Source: Berberis thunbergii (Eukaryota > Streptophyta > Magnoliopsida > Ranunculales > Berberidaceae). From it: DNA of 64,000 bases. The position numbers were made by a program, and so were the translations under genes. This document shows positions 34,401 through 46,500 of the stretch, one piece after another (position 1 is the stretch's first letter; the number at the start of each line of letters is the position of its first letter). Under the pieces are notes generated by a model. That model saw only the letters and a list, made by a program, of their open reading frames with translations, had not been told where the DNA came from and made no database searches. The stretch spans positions 124,001 to 188,000 of the forward strand of contig QNQO01008316.1 in NCBI GenBank assembly GCA_003290165.1, in the 5' to 3' direction.

Positions 34401-34919
34401 AAATAAGTTCTTCCAAGTGAAATGTAGTGGAATGCAACCGAGGGGGGAGATAGGGAAGCAGAGGAGAACAATGACGAGGAGACGAAGGATTTTTGCTATT
34501 TCCCTTTGCGATTTTGGGGTTTTGAGAAAAGGGAGAGATGGGGAAGAGGATGACAATCCTTATGAGGAAGTGAAATTTGGTCGCCGAGTTTGGGACGACA
34601 CACAACAAGGAGTGCGAAAGATCGAGGGAGGGATATGAGCATTTTGCAGGGTTTTTTTTTTTTGGAGTTTTTTTTCGATTTCCTTTTTTGTTTCTTTTTA
34701 GGTTTAGCATATTTATTGGTGGTGTGAGTAAGAAAAATAAAATAAAAAATGGTGATGTGAGTAAGCGATCATGGTGATGTGGAGTAGTCGATGTCGTCCT
34801 TAATTGGTTTCGTGGGATATGATGTATTACTGGCAATAATGTTCAAGTGGTAGCTGTCTATTTGGTGGGTATGGATTGCAATCAATATTTTGAACTATTA
34901 GTTTGATGGGAAATTCTAA

Positions 34920-35062
34920 TTGGCGAGGAAACCAGCAAGGGGGAGGGATGCAACCCTCCATCCCCCTCAAGATTGCGTGTCTACACCATCGAGATGCGCA
35001 ACAACACAAATCACGAGGGGGGTGAGTGGTGACACCCTCCCCCTCGTTGGTTTCCTCCCCTT
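34920..35062. repeat. GC-rich foldback (inverted repeat)
   Basis: GAGGAAACCAGCAAGGGGGA at the left is mirrored by a right arm whose complement reads GAGGAAACCAACGAGGGGGA. Each arm also has a local partner (AGGGGGAGGG with CCCTCCATCCCCCT; CGAGGGGGGTG with CACCCTCCCCCTCG), so two nested hairpins are possible. Confidence 0.65.
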
Positions 35063-35299
35063 TCCTCGACAGTTAGACATGTCCTAGTTTGATTAATGAG
35101 TTGTAGCCTGTGGAGTTAGCATAACTAGTTCTCAGTTCGGTACTTATGCTTATCATTTTTAGTTGGTTCAAATATGATTATGAAAAACCCATTTCGAACC
35201 ATACTTATTGCCATCCATCCCTACAAGCCAACATTCTACCCAATCTATTTTATTTTAACATGCCAATGACAAAATCACAGTAAACACTCCAAACGTCAT

Positions 35300-35560
35300 A
35301 AATGTGGTGTTTCTTGGTGTGAATCTCACTAATTTTGTAGCATTTATAAGTTTCACTTTCTAGCATTTGGCTTGTGAATCCCGAATAAAACATAACAAAA
35401 ACGGTGTAATTTTTAGTGTGAATCACACTAACTTTTGTAGCATTTATAATTGTAATTTCTTAGTGTGAATCTCAATAATTTTGCTAGTGTTTACAAGTGT
35501 AAACTTCACTTTCTGGCATTTGGCTTGTGAATCCAAATAAAACAAAACTGACAATTAAAA
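35300..35560. repeat. degenerate direct repeats with TTAGTGTGAATC
   Basis: Units of about 80-140 bp carrying TTAGTGTGAATCTCACTAA, TTTTGTAGCATTTATAA and CACTTTCTGGCATTTGGCTTGTGAATC occur two to three times. Confidence 0.6.
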
Positions 35561-36409
35561 TGCACTTTCTGCTAGTAAACGTTGAACTTCCCAATCACAT
35601 TCTGGCACATACCCTCCATCCTCCCCATCGCATTGGTGCTTAGTAGTTTACACATTACTCATTAATGACTCAGTCGAGGAATGAATAGCAATTTTAGCTA
35701 GCAATTTTAGCGAATACTGAAGAAGTAATCGGCAAAAATCAGATGATTAATTCCAACAAGAATTTTCATATATGTACATCTAGGAGCACTTAATCAATAT
35801 TAAATATCTATCATAATTAAATTAACATCACCATTGTCAAAATAAGTTATGCTAACCAGAAAAGACAACAAGTACCTCAAATCGTCAAATGTAGTTAGCT
35901 TACTACATAACACAATCTAAGTAAAAAAATACAAAAAAACAAAAAACAACCAAGTTGAACCCAATTACTTGGTCGATACCAAGTTAAGCCTGATTGTTGA
36001 GTTTTTGATTACTCAGCGAGTAATGCAAACCGAGTAAATGGGACTGAGCCCTGTTTTTTTAAAACATGTAAAGGGCCGTTGCCGAGTAAACTACACATCA
36101 TACGTGTTATACATAGCAACCCGTATATTCTCTACGAGCATGACATTCACCATCACATCATCCTCCAAGGTTATAAGCGTGCTTGATTGATAGATTGTCT
36201 CCATCTTTTTTACGACTCAATGTTGAAGAACCTCCTGATCTTCCATAATTATTGAAAGTGCATGCATGACTTGATCCGTAGACAACATTCTTGCATCCTC
36301 GAACACTCTATAGAAGAGTGACGAATCAACATGGCATTTTGTGGTGGTGAGAGTAGGTCAAAACGATGGAAGAAGCAACAACTTAGAAAAAAATATATAT
36401 ACTTGATAG

Positions 36410-37063
36410 CAGTGTTCTAAAAATCGGCCTGGGCGGCCGCCTAGGCGCTAGAAGGTGGAAAACCGCCCAAATTAATGGCTGGGCGGGCAGTCTGGGCGGT
36501 TCTGGACTGTCTGGGCGGGTCTGGACGGGCTAGGCGGGTCTAGGCGGCTTAGGCAGGGTCTAGGCGGTTTGGGCGATTTTTTTATTTTTTATTTTTTTTA
36601 TTTTTAATAAGGCTGATTGTGTTCTTATTTTATTTTTCTTTCCTATTTTTTAGAAATAAACTATTTAATTATTTTTTATTCTGTATATGTCTAAATATAG
36701 TAAATGATGATTACTTAATGAAATTCTCAAAGGATCTGCCGGTACCAATTTTACTAATGTAGATTTTATCAAAAATAACTGAGTTTATTCATGCAATTTG
36801 AAGAAAAGATTACACAAATTCAAATTTATGTAAAGTACCCATCATGACCAACTTTAGTCATTTGAGTTTTAATAAATTTTGTTCACAATTGTTAATTTTT
36901 CATGTTTTTTAATTTTGCATATGTATATTGGCATTAAATTGGATGTAATTGATAAAGTATTATGCTTAACTTTTATAAATTATTAAAGTTATAATACAGA
37001 ACCTAAGCCCGCCTAGGCACCTGCTCGCCGCCCGCCCAATGCCTAACGATTTTTAGAACACTG
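36410..37063. mobile_element. non-autonomous hAT element, family A copy 2
   Basis: 654 bp flanked by a perfect 8-bp duplication CTTGATAG (36402-36409 and 37064-37071). Termini CAGTGTTCTAAAAATCGG and CGATTTTTAGAACACTG, GGCGG/TAGGCG clusters and the core (GATTGTGTTCTTATTTTATT...) are shared with the copy at 3072-3818. Relative to that copy it has small internal deletions. Confidence 0.96.
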
Positions 37064-37071
37064 CTTGATAG

Positions 37072-37495
37072 CCACAACTGACCTATTGTTTTCTTCTAAC
37101 AACCGATGTAGAAACGATCATGGGTACATAAATATAAAAGGAACACTCAATGCTTGGGATACACAGCTTTTTAAACAGTTTTTTTCTTTATTTTTTCCAT
37201 TATCTGAAAATAAAGAAATACATACTTCTTGTCTTATATAATAATCTGCACAACACTCATTCATGTTTATCAATCAGAATGGTTTGATTGAAATTGGACA
37301 AGGGCACCATTTGAGTTTTACGAATCAGAAAATGCAGGAACTGACTGGAATACTTTAGAAACCAATTCCAACTATTACTTGCTTCGGAACCCTCTTTTTA
37401 TCTCAGCAAAATTTGGCATCAGCCTCTTGACAGGTGATCTTCCTGATAATGGCGTGTTGCAAGTCTTTTTTTTTAAACCCTGTAAAGCTCTCTAC
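37072..37495. other. region downstream of the CPP1-like stop codon
   Basis: Expected to hold the 3' UTR and polyadenylation signals of the CPP1-like gene (minus strand). AATAAA-like words are present on the minus strand, but none can be singled out. Confidence 0.4.
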
Positions 37496-37558
37496 TCATC
37501 TATAAAAAGAAGCCATGATATAAAGCATCACTGCAGTTGACACAGTAACAATCAATTC
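37496..37558 (-). CDS. CPP1-like exon 10 (C-terminus)
   Basis: A 63-nt exon after GTGCAG encoding ELIVTVSTAVMLYIMASFYR and TGA. It is separated from exon 9 by 2.8 kb of mostly transposon sequence, so a gene finder could easily miss it; the family-typical ending in SFYR supports it. Confidence 0.92.
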   Translation of the reverse strand, partial: ELIVTVSTAVMLYIMASFYR

Positions 37559-40500
37559 CTGCACGTGAACTTCTCGTTAGGCTGGGAGCAAACAAATTAG
37601 GAGACAAAAACTGTGCTGGATGCATCACTAGTATAGTCACAACTGCACATAAATATTGTACAATAACAGTATTATGTTTAAATGCACAATAATACCACCT
37701 GCTTATATGATATTTTCCCAAGATTCACCTTGCACGTTCAAATTCTGATATTTCAACGGGTAGTGATGCTTGCACATAGAAAACAATGATGAATACCATG
37801 GACCGATGTTACACAACCCAGTGAGTAACTATTTCTCCATTAAGGTAAGTTTGATTGATCAAGCTAGAGTCCTTTTCCATGCTATGACCTATGTGCACAA
37901 AATCTTGGTAAATCTCATGATTAATTTTTTTTTTTTAAATATCCGATTTAAAATTCCCAGCAAGATTCTCACCGTATTCCTGGTTGGTAAAGGCAAATAC
38001 CTTGAATATCTTGCTGGTCCAACTGGAATCATTTCATTCTAGTGATTTTCAGTACAGAATCTTACTTGATTGACCCCAAAAGTTTGTCTTTTGATAGAAT
38101 AAAACTTGTGGAATAATGAAAATTGAAACATAATGCAAGAAATCGAATAAAATAAATTGAATGACAAAGTAAATCAATGATAAATAAAATGAAATAAACT
38201 TATTTTCATCAATCAACTGATTACAATGAACTACTTACGATTTTATTTATAAAAAAGCAAACACTAAACCCAACAGGATACAATATCCTAATTGGACTGT
38301 TACTAAATAGGTCTCATTACAATATAATTAAGAAATATTATTCCTAAAGAAACTTAATTACATCAACCACGCCGGGTTGAGGAAACTCATCCTCGATCTT
38401 AAAGTTGAAGATGTTGATAAACACAAACAACCGATCACTAAACATAAGGCGTAGTGCACTCGGAGTAGTCTACCCTAAAACTTGTCACGATACATACTAG
38501 CTAAAAATCAAGGAACCAACTAAAAAAGAAACCTAGGTGACTCAAAGAATCGGAAGCTACAAGAAACTTGAGACGCATGTGCATAAGCTCGTGTCACAAA
38601 AATGTCCCAATATGAATCAATATAATCATCATCACTGACTGTGTCTGCCACTGTAGGAACATCCTCTGGTTGCTCAAAATGGGAGAGAAGTACAAGTAAA
38701 ATGATTCACAAATCGAAAATTGGTGCATGTGACAATGCCCTAAACTTCCTCAAAAAGTTGGATGGACTCTAAGAAATAATAAGGCATGTCCTACTCTTCG
38801 CGCATCCGAGAAAGGTCATCTGCATCGAATAGTGCCTGAAGCTCTCGAATTTTGTCGATAGTTATCTTGCACAGTTCTCGGTACATTTCTACAATTTAGC
38901 TCCAAGACGTATTCGAATATGTCACAACATGCATCACAGTGAATGTGGTGGAGGGGAGTACATCACTAGCAGTTGGGGGTAGGGGTGGTGGTGTAAGGTA
39001 AATTGGTTCAGGTGATAGTGATTTTATGGCATGGGTCACTGGAAAAGGGAGTTGTATAGGAGAAACAGGTTCAAGATAAGTGTAAGAGGGGACAGGTGGT
39101 TCACACTGGAAAATGATAAATTTGGGGATAATCACTATAAGACACCCTGGGATATTGAGCTATAATTGGACTAGGGCTATATTGGTATTGGTATGAGGAC
39201 GTGAAATAGGATAGGCATGAGTAGGAATAATAGGGGTATGGATACGGGTCATAATATAAGTCACTCATTTTTTTTTCTCACAAGGTGGGTGTTCTCATAG
39301 GAACTGGGGTGTGAATAGCGTCTAGTACCAGGGACTAACTAAAAATTTCAAATCAGGGACTTGTGATAAAAATACGAGCAGGGACTTGGATTTTAAAAAA
39401 ATAATGGTTTTTTCCTCGATCTGAAATAGATTGGGGAAGGGGTTGGTGCGACGTGTGCTACGATGGCGACAGCTAGGCTTGCGGTGATGGCAGCAATCGA
39501 CTTGGTCAAAGGAGGGCCTTGCGATGGACTGAGTCGGAGGGCTGCTACGGATTGAGGCTATGGAAGTGGGGTGAGCCGCGGCTGGTGGGTTTGGACAATA
39601 ATGTACGGGTGAATCTTGATTTTTTTTTTTCAACTTCTATTTCAGGCTTCTTCTAACAACAATGATGTTACTTCACTTCTTCATTCTTCAATCTCCTCTT
39701 CCTTCGAACTTTTTTTTTTCAAATCGAACAAACTAGAATCGTTCGGCTCATACTAATGGATAGAATAAAACACTAAAATAAATTAAATGACAGTAAATCA
39801 ACGATAAATAAACGAAACGAAAAATAAATGAAATAAACTTCTTTCATCAATCAATTGATTACAGTGAACTGCCTACGCTCCTAGTTATAAAAAGCAAACC
39901 CTAAACCTAATAGGAAACAATAACCTAATTGGACTGTTACTAAATAGGTCCTATTACAATATAACTAAGAAATACTATTCCTAAATACATCACTTTTAAT
40001 TTTTTTTCCTCGGTAAAACACAAAAGATTGCATTAAAATTAAATAGCAAGAAAGTACAAATGTGAGCAAGATCCGAGAAGCTCAACAAAAAACAAATGAG
40101 ACACCAGAAAAATAAGACACTCTGCAAAACATCCCTTCCTGCCCACTTACAACCCAGTATCTTTTGGTTTGGATTATCAGGAAGATGTACACCTTAGCAA
40201 AGATCCATAAATAGAGAATATGAACTACCCAGTGTGTTTGTTCTCACATGAGTGTCGGATATGAACATGCAACTTGACGGGAAACGTGCATAGATAAATA
40301 TAAAATTGGGTAAGAATAACATATTAACAGATAAGTGTTAATACCTGATTATTGAAGAGGACAACAGGTATCGCCATGCCGAAAAACTCGATCAAATTAA
40401 GAATAGCAGTGAAACCCTGTAATATCATAGGAAAAATCAATTAAGCAATTCACATAAGGGTTTTTAGAAGAAAACAAATCGATGAGTAGCAAAATTTTAG

Positions 40501-43500
40501 TCATATCAAAATAGAAAAAAAAAAAAAAAATGTTTAATGGAGAGGCCACAATGATACAAATGGAAAGAGTAGTTCTTGCTGACTAGGAAAACAAAAAAAA
40601 AGGATTAAACTATCTTTAGCTGCATATAAAGGGCATGGGGATTTAGTATCCTTATATGTGTGTGTTATCATATGGCAGCTTGGCTCAGTGTATACATGAA
40701 CTAATCATTGTTTTGATCTATACAATTCCAAGTTAGAGATTCATGAATCTGTTACTAACGAGGTTCGGCCTTTTTGAAATCATGCATGCATTAGGAAAAG
40801 ATGCAGAGCAGTACAAGAAACATGAGCATCAACTGAACCATGTCACGATATATTCTAGCCTAAGAAAGAAGCACCTCATGCCTCTGAGAGTGTGAACAGT
40901 CAGATATTTGTGCAGCAGATATTTGGCTTTATGAAAAAGAGATAATAAAAAGACCCGTACCAGGGATGCAGCAGCTATACAGCCAAAAACTAGCGAGAGG
41001 GAGCGAAGTAAGCGTTTTCCCATCCGCATTGCCCGGCCATCATCCTCACCTTCCTCCTGAAGGCCAATAAGTATATTTAAATAAGCTGAAATGAAAATGC
41101 ACACAGATTCCAGGGACAGGAAAGACCATTTGACTTCGCAACCGAAAAGGAGAATAACTACAACTGAGGAGCACCAAACTCACTGTAAATGTGGGAGAGA
41201 CTGATGGTTCAGAGGCCTTCAACTTCTCAAATATTCTGTACACAAATACAAACGCTAAAAACTGCAAAGGCTTCCATTCAGCAGTTCGTTGGATAATAAT
41301 CCAAACTGTCTGCAAAAGGATAAGAAAACAATGCTAGATCAATTTGCTATCACAAGAAAAAGGAAAGTACAGTCTTGTATGTATCAACCTGATAAGATAG
41401 CTATGTGGAAGTGATAATCACAACATTCATAACTAAGGGTTCAACAGAAAAACACTACTGCAATTAGAATAACTAACTACATAATTTAATCAATTCAACC
41501 TAAAACTGCACATTACAGTGGCATAAACTCCTATTTTTAAAACTAGATAACCTGCGAAGGAAAAAAAAAAAAAAAACTAGTCCAACTTCAAAAAGAAAAC
41601 CCTAATCCTAGTTGCATACAAGGAAAACAAAATATCCTTAACAAAAGTAAAGGTATTATATCAGTTATGACAAAAGGAAGGCACTCTATCAGATCAGATC
41701 CATGGGTGAAGATTTCTTAACCCAAACTGGCAGCTGTAGCACTGACGGTGGTAGTCGAAATGCTAGGTGCAAGGGAGGACATCCACATGGCGGTGCAACA
41801 GTTGTAGAGATCCACATCCCTGCCAAGGAATGTTGCAATCTCAAAATCAAGTAGTATCTTCAACCCTTTTATCTCAAAAGGACTCAATACAATTAAGGAG
41901 TAATCAACCTCATGACCAGTTGTTCATAAGTTGGACTAATCAACCCATCACCAAATGGCCCAAAAAATCCTTGGATTAGGGTAGGGTGGGCACGGTCGGT
42001 TTGAGATTGGGCTTGTCCCGATCCAGTGAAACGAGACTGGAACAGCGGGACAACAAATTTTTATGAGCAAACCCGATTGATCCCGGACCGATTTGAACCG
42101 GATGGTCTGGAACGAAACCATGCCATCCCAGTTAAAAAAAAACTCCCCAAGCCCAAGGCCAAACAAAAACTCACCCCCTTTCTCTTCTCTATCCACCCAT
42201 CAGCCCTCCACCCGTCACCCCTTTCTTTTTTGAACCATTCACCCACCGCTTCATCTTCTTTCTCACACCAAAGGAGTCAAAGGGGATCCCATCTATTAAC
42301 TCAAAATTGGTAACAATCGCCCCTTGCCAAGAATCATGGAGGGACGAAGACAAGTTTTGGAGGCGTGGGGGAGATCCCTGTTGTACTATGCATAATGGTG
42401 AACTTGTCGACATCGATGACGTGAGAGATTCCCGAGTTGTTAGCTGAATCCATGATCAGAGGCTCTGGCCATGCTTCTTGAGCCCTAGAAAGTTAGTCCC
42501 TTGGAATAGCGGTTGGCTCGAGGCAGCGGTGGCCGGTGGGAAAAAGTAAGTCCCTTGGAATGGTCTGCTTCCTTCTTGTTCGACTTCAAATTGCATTTTA
42601 TGGATTTAAATTTAAAGGGCCTCATTCAGTGAAGCAATGCAACAATTACAACTTTGGCTACTTGGGGTTGATTGGTTGTGATAATAGTAATCAAACTTTG
42701 ATCTTCAAAAGGTAAAGTTAACTGTAGAAGAAAATAAAAAAAAATGGTGACTTGGTGAGTTTGAAAACTTGACAATGAAGTAAAAGAGTATCTAAGGCGA
42801 TCTTTTGCTTAATAAGTTGCAATTAAAATGGATTTAGTGTTAAGTTAAACGATAATATGACGAAAGTGCCCCTGAAAATGATAATGAGTTAGGCAGAGCT
42901 TGACGCGACTTAGGAGGTAACAAGGCAATATGGGTTCTTTTTTTCCTTTTCTTCTGAAGCTACAGTGATGCCCACAAGGCATTGGATGAACATGGTGCGG
43001 ACACGTGTTGCTCTCTGCGCAATCCGAAATACTCTATCTAGGGTTTGGTAACTTTGTATTAGCGCCTTGACGACATTTCCCGTCTTGCTATCCTCATCTT
43101 AATTTGACTCTGCACGTGTAACACATGCCATCTTTCCTCTGCATTGTTGTCATCCACAAAGTTGTTTTTTTTTCTTAAACATATATACTATACTAATTAT
43201 ATAGTCTAGGGTGGGCAAAAACCGATTTAAATTCGGTTAACCGACTGAACCGGTTTTCAAATTCGATTCGGTAACCGAACCGAAATATGAGTAAAAAGAA
43301 AATAATTTAAACCGAATCGAACCGATTATAAACGGTTCAAAATCGGTTTACGATTTTGAACCGACCGATTTATAACCGAATCGATCGATTAATTAGATAT
43401 ATATAAATAACTAAATAACAGGTAGGTGTCAATACCTTATTAGTGCAACAAATGCACTGCAGTACACCCTGTTGCACTGAATCACCCAATTCTCTCAAAG

Positions 43501-46500
43501 TTTTCAATTTTGGGCTAACAATTGGGTCTGTAAAAAAACTGAGCCTATAAAAAATTTGACATATTTTAATGAAAATCTTTTAAATGCTTGAGCCTGAAAT
43601 TTCGGTCCAACCGAACCGATCCGAAATTTGGTTCAACCGAATTCATCGGTTTACAAATACAAAAATTTGGTTTCGGTTTGGGTTTTTGGCAAACCGAATG
43701 AAATCGATTCAAAATCGGTTTGGGGCTCAAAACCAAACCGACATTGCCCACCCCTAATATGGTCAATATCGGGTGAAGGTGTAATAATGAAAATATGTTA
43801 CTCCTTGCTAGGTTGTTTTCTCTTTTCTCCATAGTGCATTGTAGACTGTTTTCTATACAACTATATTTGATGAGTGCAATTTCAAGTTTTGTTATGGTGT
43901 TTCTATCATAATTCAAAAAGAGAGTGGTCATATCAATGCATCGCTCTTCCTTTTTGTTGTCGACCATGCCTCCTCCCATCTAAATTTAGAAGTTGATTGT
44001 TCAGGGGAAGATGCAGGCCGATGGAGACAAGAAGATCAGAAGAAAAAGGGAGGAAAAGAGTACTAGGGATTGGGCTTTAGTACCGGTACGAACTGGAACG
44101 GTCCGAGAAGAAATTGGGAAGAACCGGTTTCGAACCGGTTCGGGATAGAAACCAAGTATAAATTAGGAAGAATTGATTGTTTCCGGTTGAAGCGGGCCGG
44201 GACCATACGATCTGGGATGAACCGGGTCGAGACCAGGATTGTTGCCCACCCCTGCCTTGGATAGTTGCCTAAGCATGTCGGACACCACCAAGCACAACCA
44301 TTGCACCTACATGGGCTAGGCGCCTTTCCAATACACCACCATCCTTCCATGAGAGTAGGGGTGTCACATGATTTCGATATAAAAGATTGGGAACCCTATG
44401 AATAGATCACAATTGGAATAAATGGAAGTGGCCACAAATATTTGTAGTACATAAAATATTCATTTATGATCAAGCAAAATAAGTTTTAGTTAAGATATGA
44501 AAGAATTAGACGACAACAGTGATGGAAAGCTCCACTATGCCCCAAGAAGAAAAAGCATAAAAGATTACAAAATGATTGCCCTCATACTAAAAATAAAGTC
44601 AGCAAATTTGTGATTGGCGGATACTTCTCTTCCCAGAAGGCCAGAACCATAAGAACGATTTAGTTGGGAGCAGGTGGTGCTCCAATGACTTAGATTGCTC
44701 TTTGAAGTGTGTTGATTCCTCTCCTTCCACAGACCCAAACGATAGCATGCGAGATGCACTTTCCAATAGAACTGTACATACCTCCATTCCAATCAGAAAA
44801 GCTACCCTGAATTAGTTTTTGCACTTAAACCTATGTTAGTTTCTCACGTTGCACCTAAAACCTCGCTAGTAGAGCGTTGTGATTTATGAAATAATCGCTT
44901 GAATAATCTCTAACCAAATCAGTAAGAATTGGCAATTTATCGTCGAGTTAACGGTTAATTGCTTTCTAAACTCACTGATTAATCGGTTTATGACAATATG
45001 TTATAAAAAACGAGAAATATTAATGATATTTAAAAAAATCCCCTAACTCATGTATCATAGGACAATTCCAAGAGTGTTTGAAAAGGCTAGAGAGAGAAAA
45101 ATCAAAGAGAATAAATAAAAATTATCTAAGAGAAAAGAGAAAATATCAAATAAAATGTCCAAAACTTAGAATATGAAAAGCTGCAACTTTATAAGACATT
45201 GTTTTTATTTTTTATAATTTTTCTTAAATTGTGGCATGGATGTTACTACTTCAATATTCATTAATTTTCAATTGTTTTCTCTTTTAATAATCATTATTAC
45301 TTAGAAGGATAGAGAAAATATGTTTATAAAATACATGCCGATTAGTTCAGATTAATCTTGATTAACCCTGATTAATCTCATAATACCCCTAAACCAATTA
45401 GGTCCGATTAATGATTTCATTGCATAGCCTGAAACTCCCCTAAGAACACAATTCAAATGCTCTTGCCAAGAAAGCATCACTAACAGGTGGTCACTAGACT
45501 CATCAAAGTGGTTACACAGGTCACAAATGCTCCCAAAGTGCATGCCTCTCCTGGTTAGCATTTTCCCTTGGCAGTTAACCCACAAGAAGAAACACATCTG
45601 AGCAGGCATATGAGAAATCCTAACTCTTTGGTGCTAGCCCACATTTGGCTGTTCAAAACCAAAGGTACCTTCTACGGAATTGATAGAAGGTTCAGGCGGA
45701 GAAAGGGTCGATTGTACTGTGCCACACCCACAAGTCCTCCGCCCACTCTCTGCGATGTAGGCTTGAAGGATCTATAAACAGTTGAGCAACTAGTCTGATT
45801 TCCCAGTCATTTAAACTTCATTTGTGACTAACATAACTCCATGAAAATCTCACACTTCACTCTACAAGACAATATAAGCATATTACCACATAACTATTTA
45901 GTGTAAAAGATGAATGGAAAAGAGTTGAGGGAAAGAGAAGTTGACAAAGATGCTTGCAACTCACACCTAAAATGTTAAGTGAAAGTGATTGATAATAGCA
46001 TCATTAAGCATGCTGCATGTGGCATCCCATAGGTAATTATGAGTCATGGCAGTGGAAGCAGGTGATTACATGTGAACTTCACATTTTAGATAGGGGTTTT
46101 TTAGTGTTCTGTTTTCACTTACTATTGTAAGTCTCATACGTTGTCTATCAAACGGCTTATAGAAAGTGGGTTGAGTTGAATGCAAAGTTATTTTTGCCTA
46201 TGTACATGGGCCAAGCTGGTGGTCGAGATGGATGTAGGTTGGATTTCACCTTGGCACCAAAACAATGATACTCGGGTTCTGGGGAGACATCGCTTTCAGT
46301 TGTCAGATCAACAATTTTGGTACCCACAATAACAATGTGGACTTTTTTTGTTTACGGTGATTTATTGATGTTGTTTGACAAGGCTTTCCCCAATAAACAA
46401 AAAGTGAGAAAGCTTAAGATCTTCCAGACTTTGTATCTCTTTTAGATTTGAGTCGCTATCTAACAAAAATAAATCAACAAATAAAAGAAAATTTTTACCT

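Larger units (their letters stand above)
31100..34789. mobile_element. Mutator-like element with plant-mobile-domain cargo
   Basis: Long diverged terminal inverted repeats: about 31100-31215 (ACTATTTCACACTATCAT..., CTTTCTCACACCACC) and about 34695-34789 (reading inward GACTACTCCACATCACCAT..., CTTACTCACACCACC). Between them lie a broken plant-mobile-domain gene (plus strand) and an acidic minus-strand frame. Long terminal inverted repeats together with a PMD gene fit plant MULEs known to carry such genes. I could not find a clear 9-bp target duplication, so the outer limits are approximate. Confidence 0.6.
34790..36400. other. intergenic region between PRAF-like and CPP1-like genes
   Basis: Contains a GC-rich foldback near 34915-35062 and a degenerate repeat near 35307-35560, both listed separately. 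Otherwise nothing was recognised. Confidence 0.5.

Noticed and set aside
38896..39135. 79-residue Pro-rich minus-strand frame as a gene
   Set aside because: It lies inside the decayed LTR-type element in the CPP1-like intron and has no recognisable domain.
42180..42420. host gene exon inside the family E hAT element
   Set aside because: Short overlapping frames on both strands without any domain signature or splice pattern.
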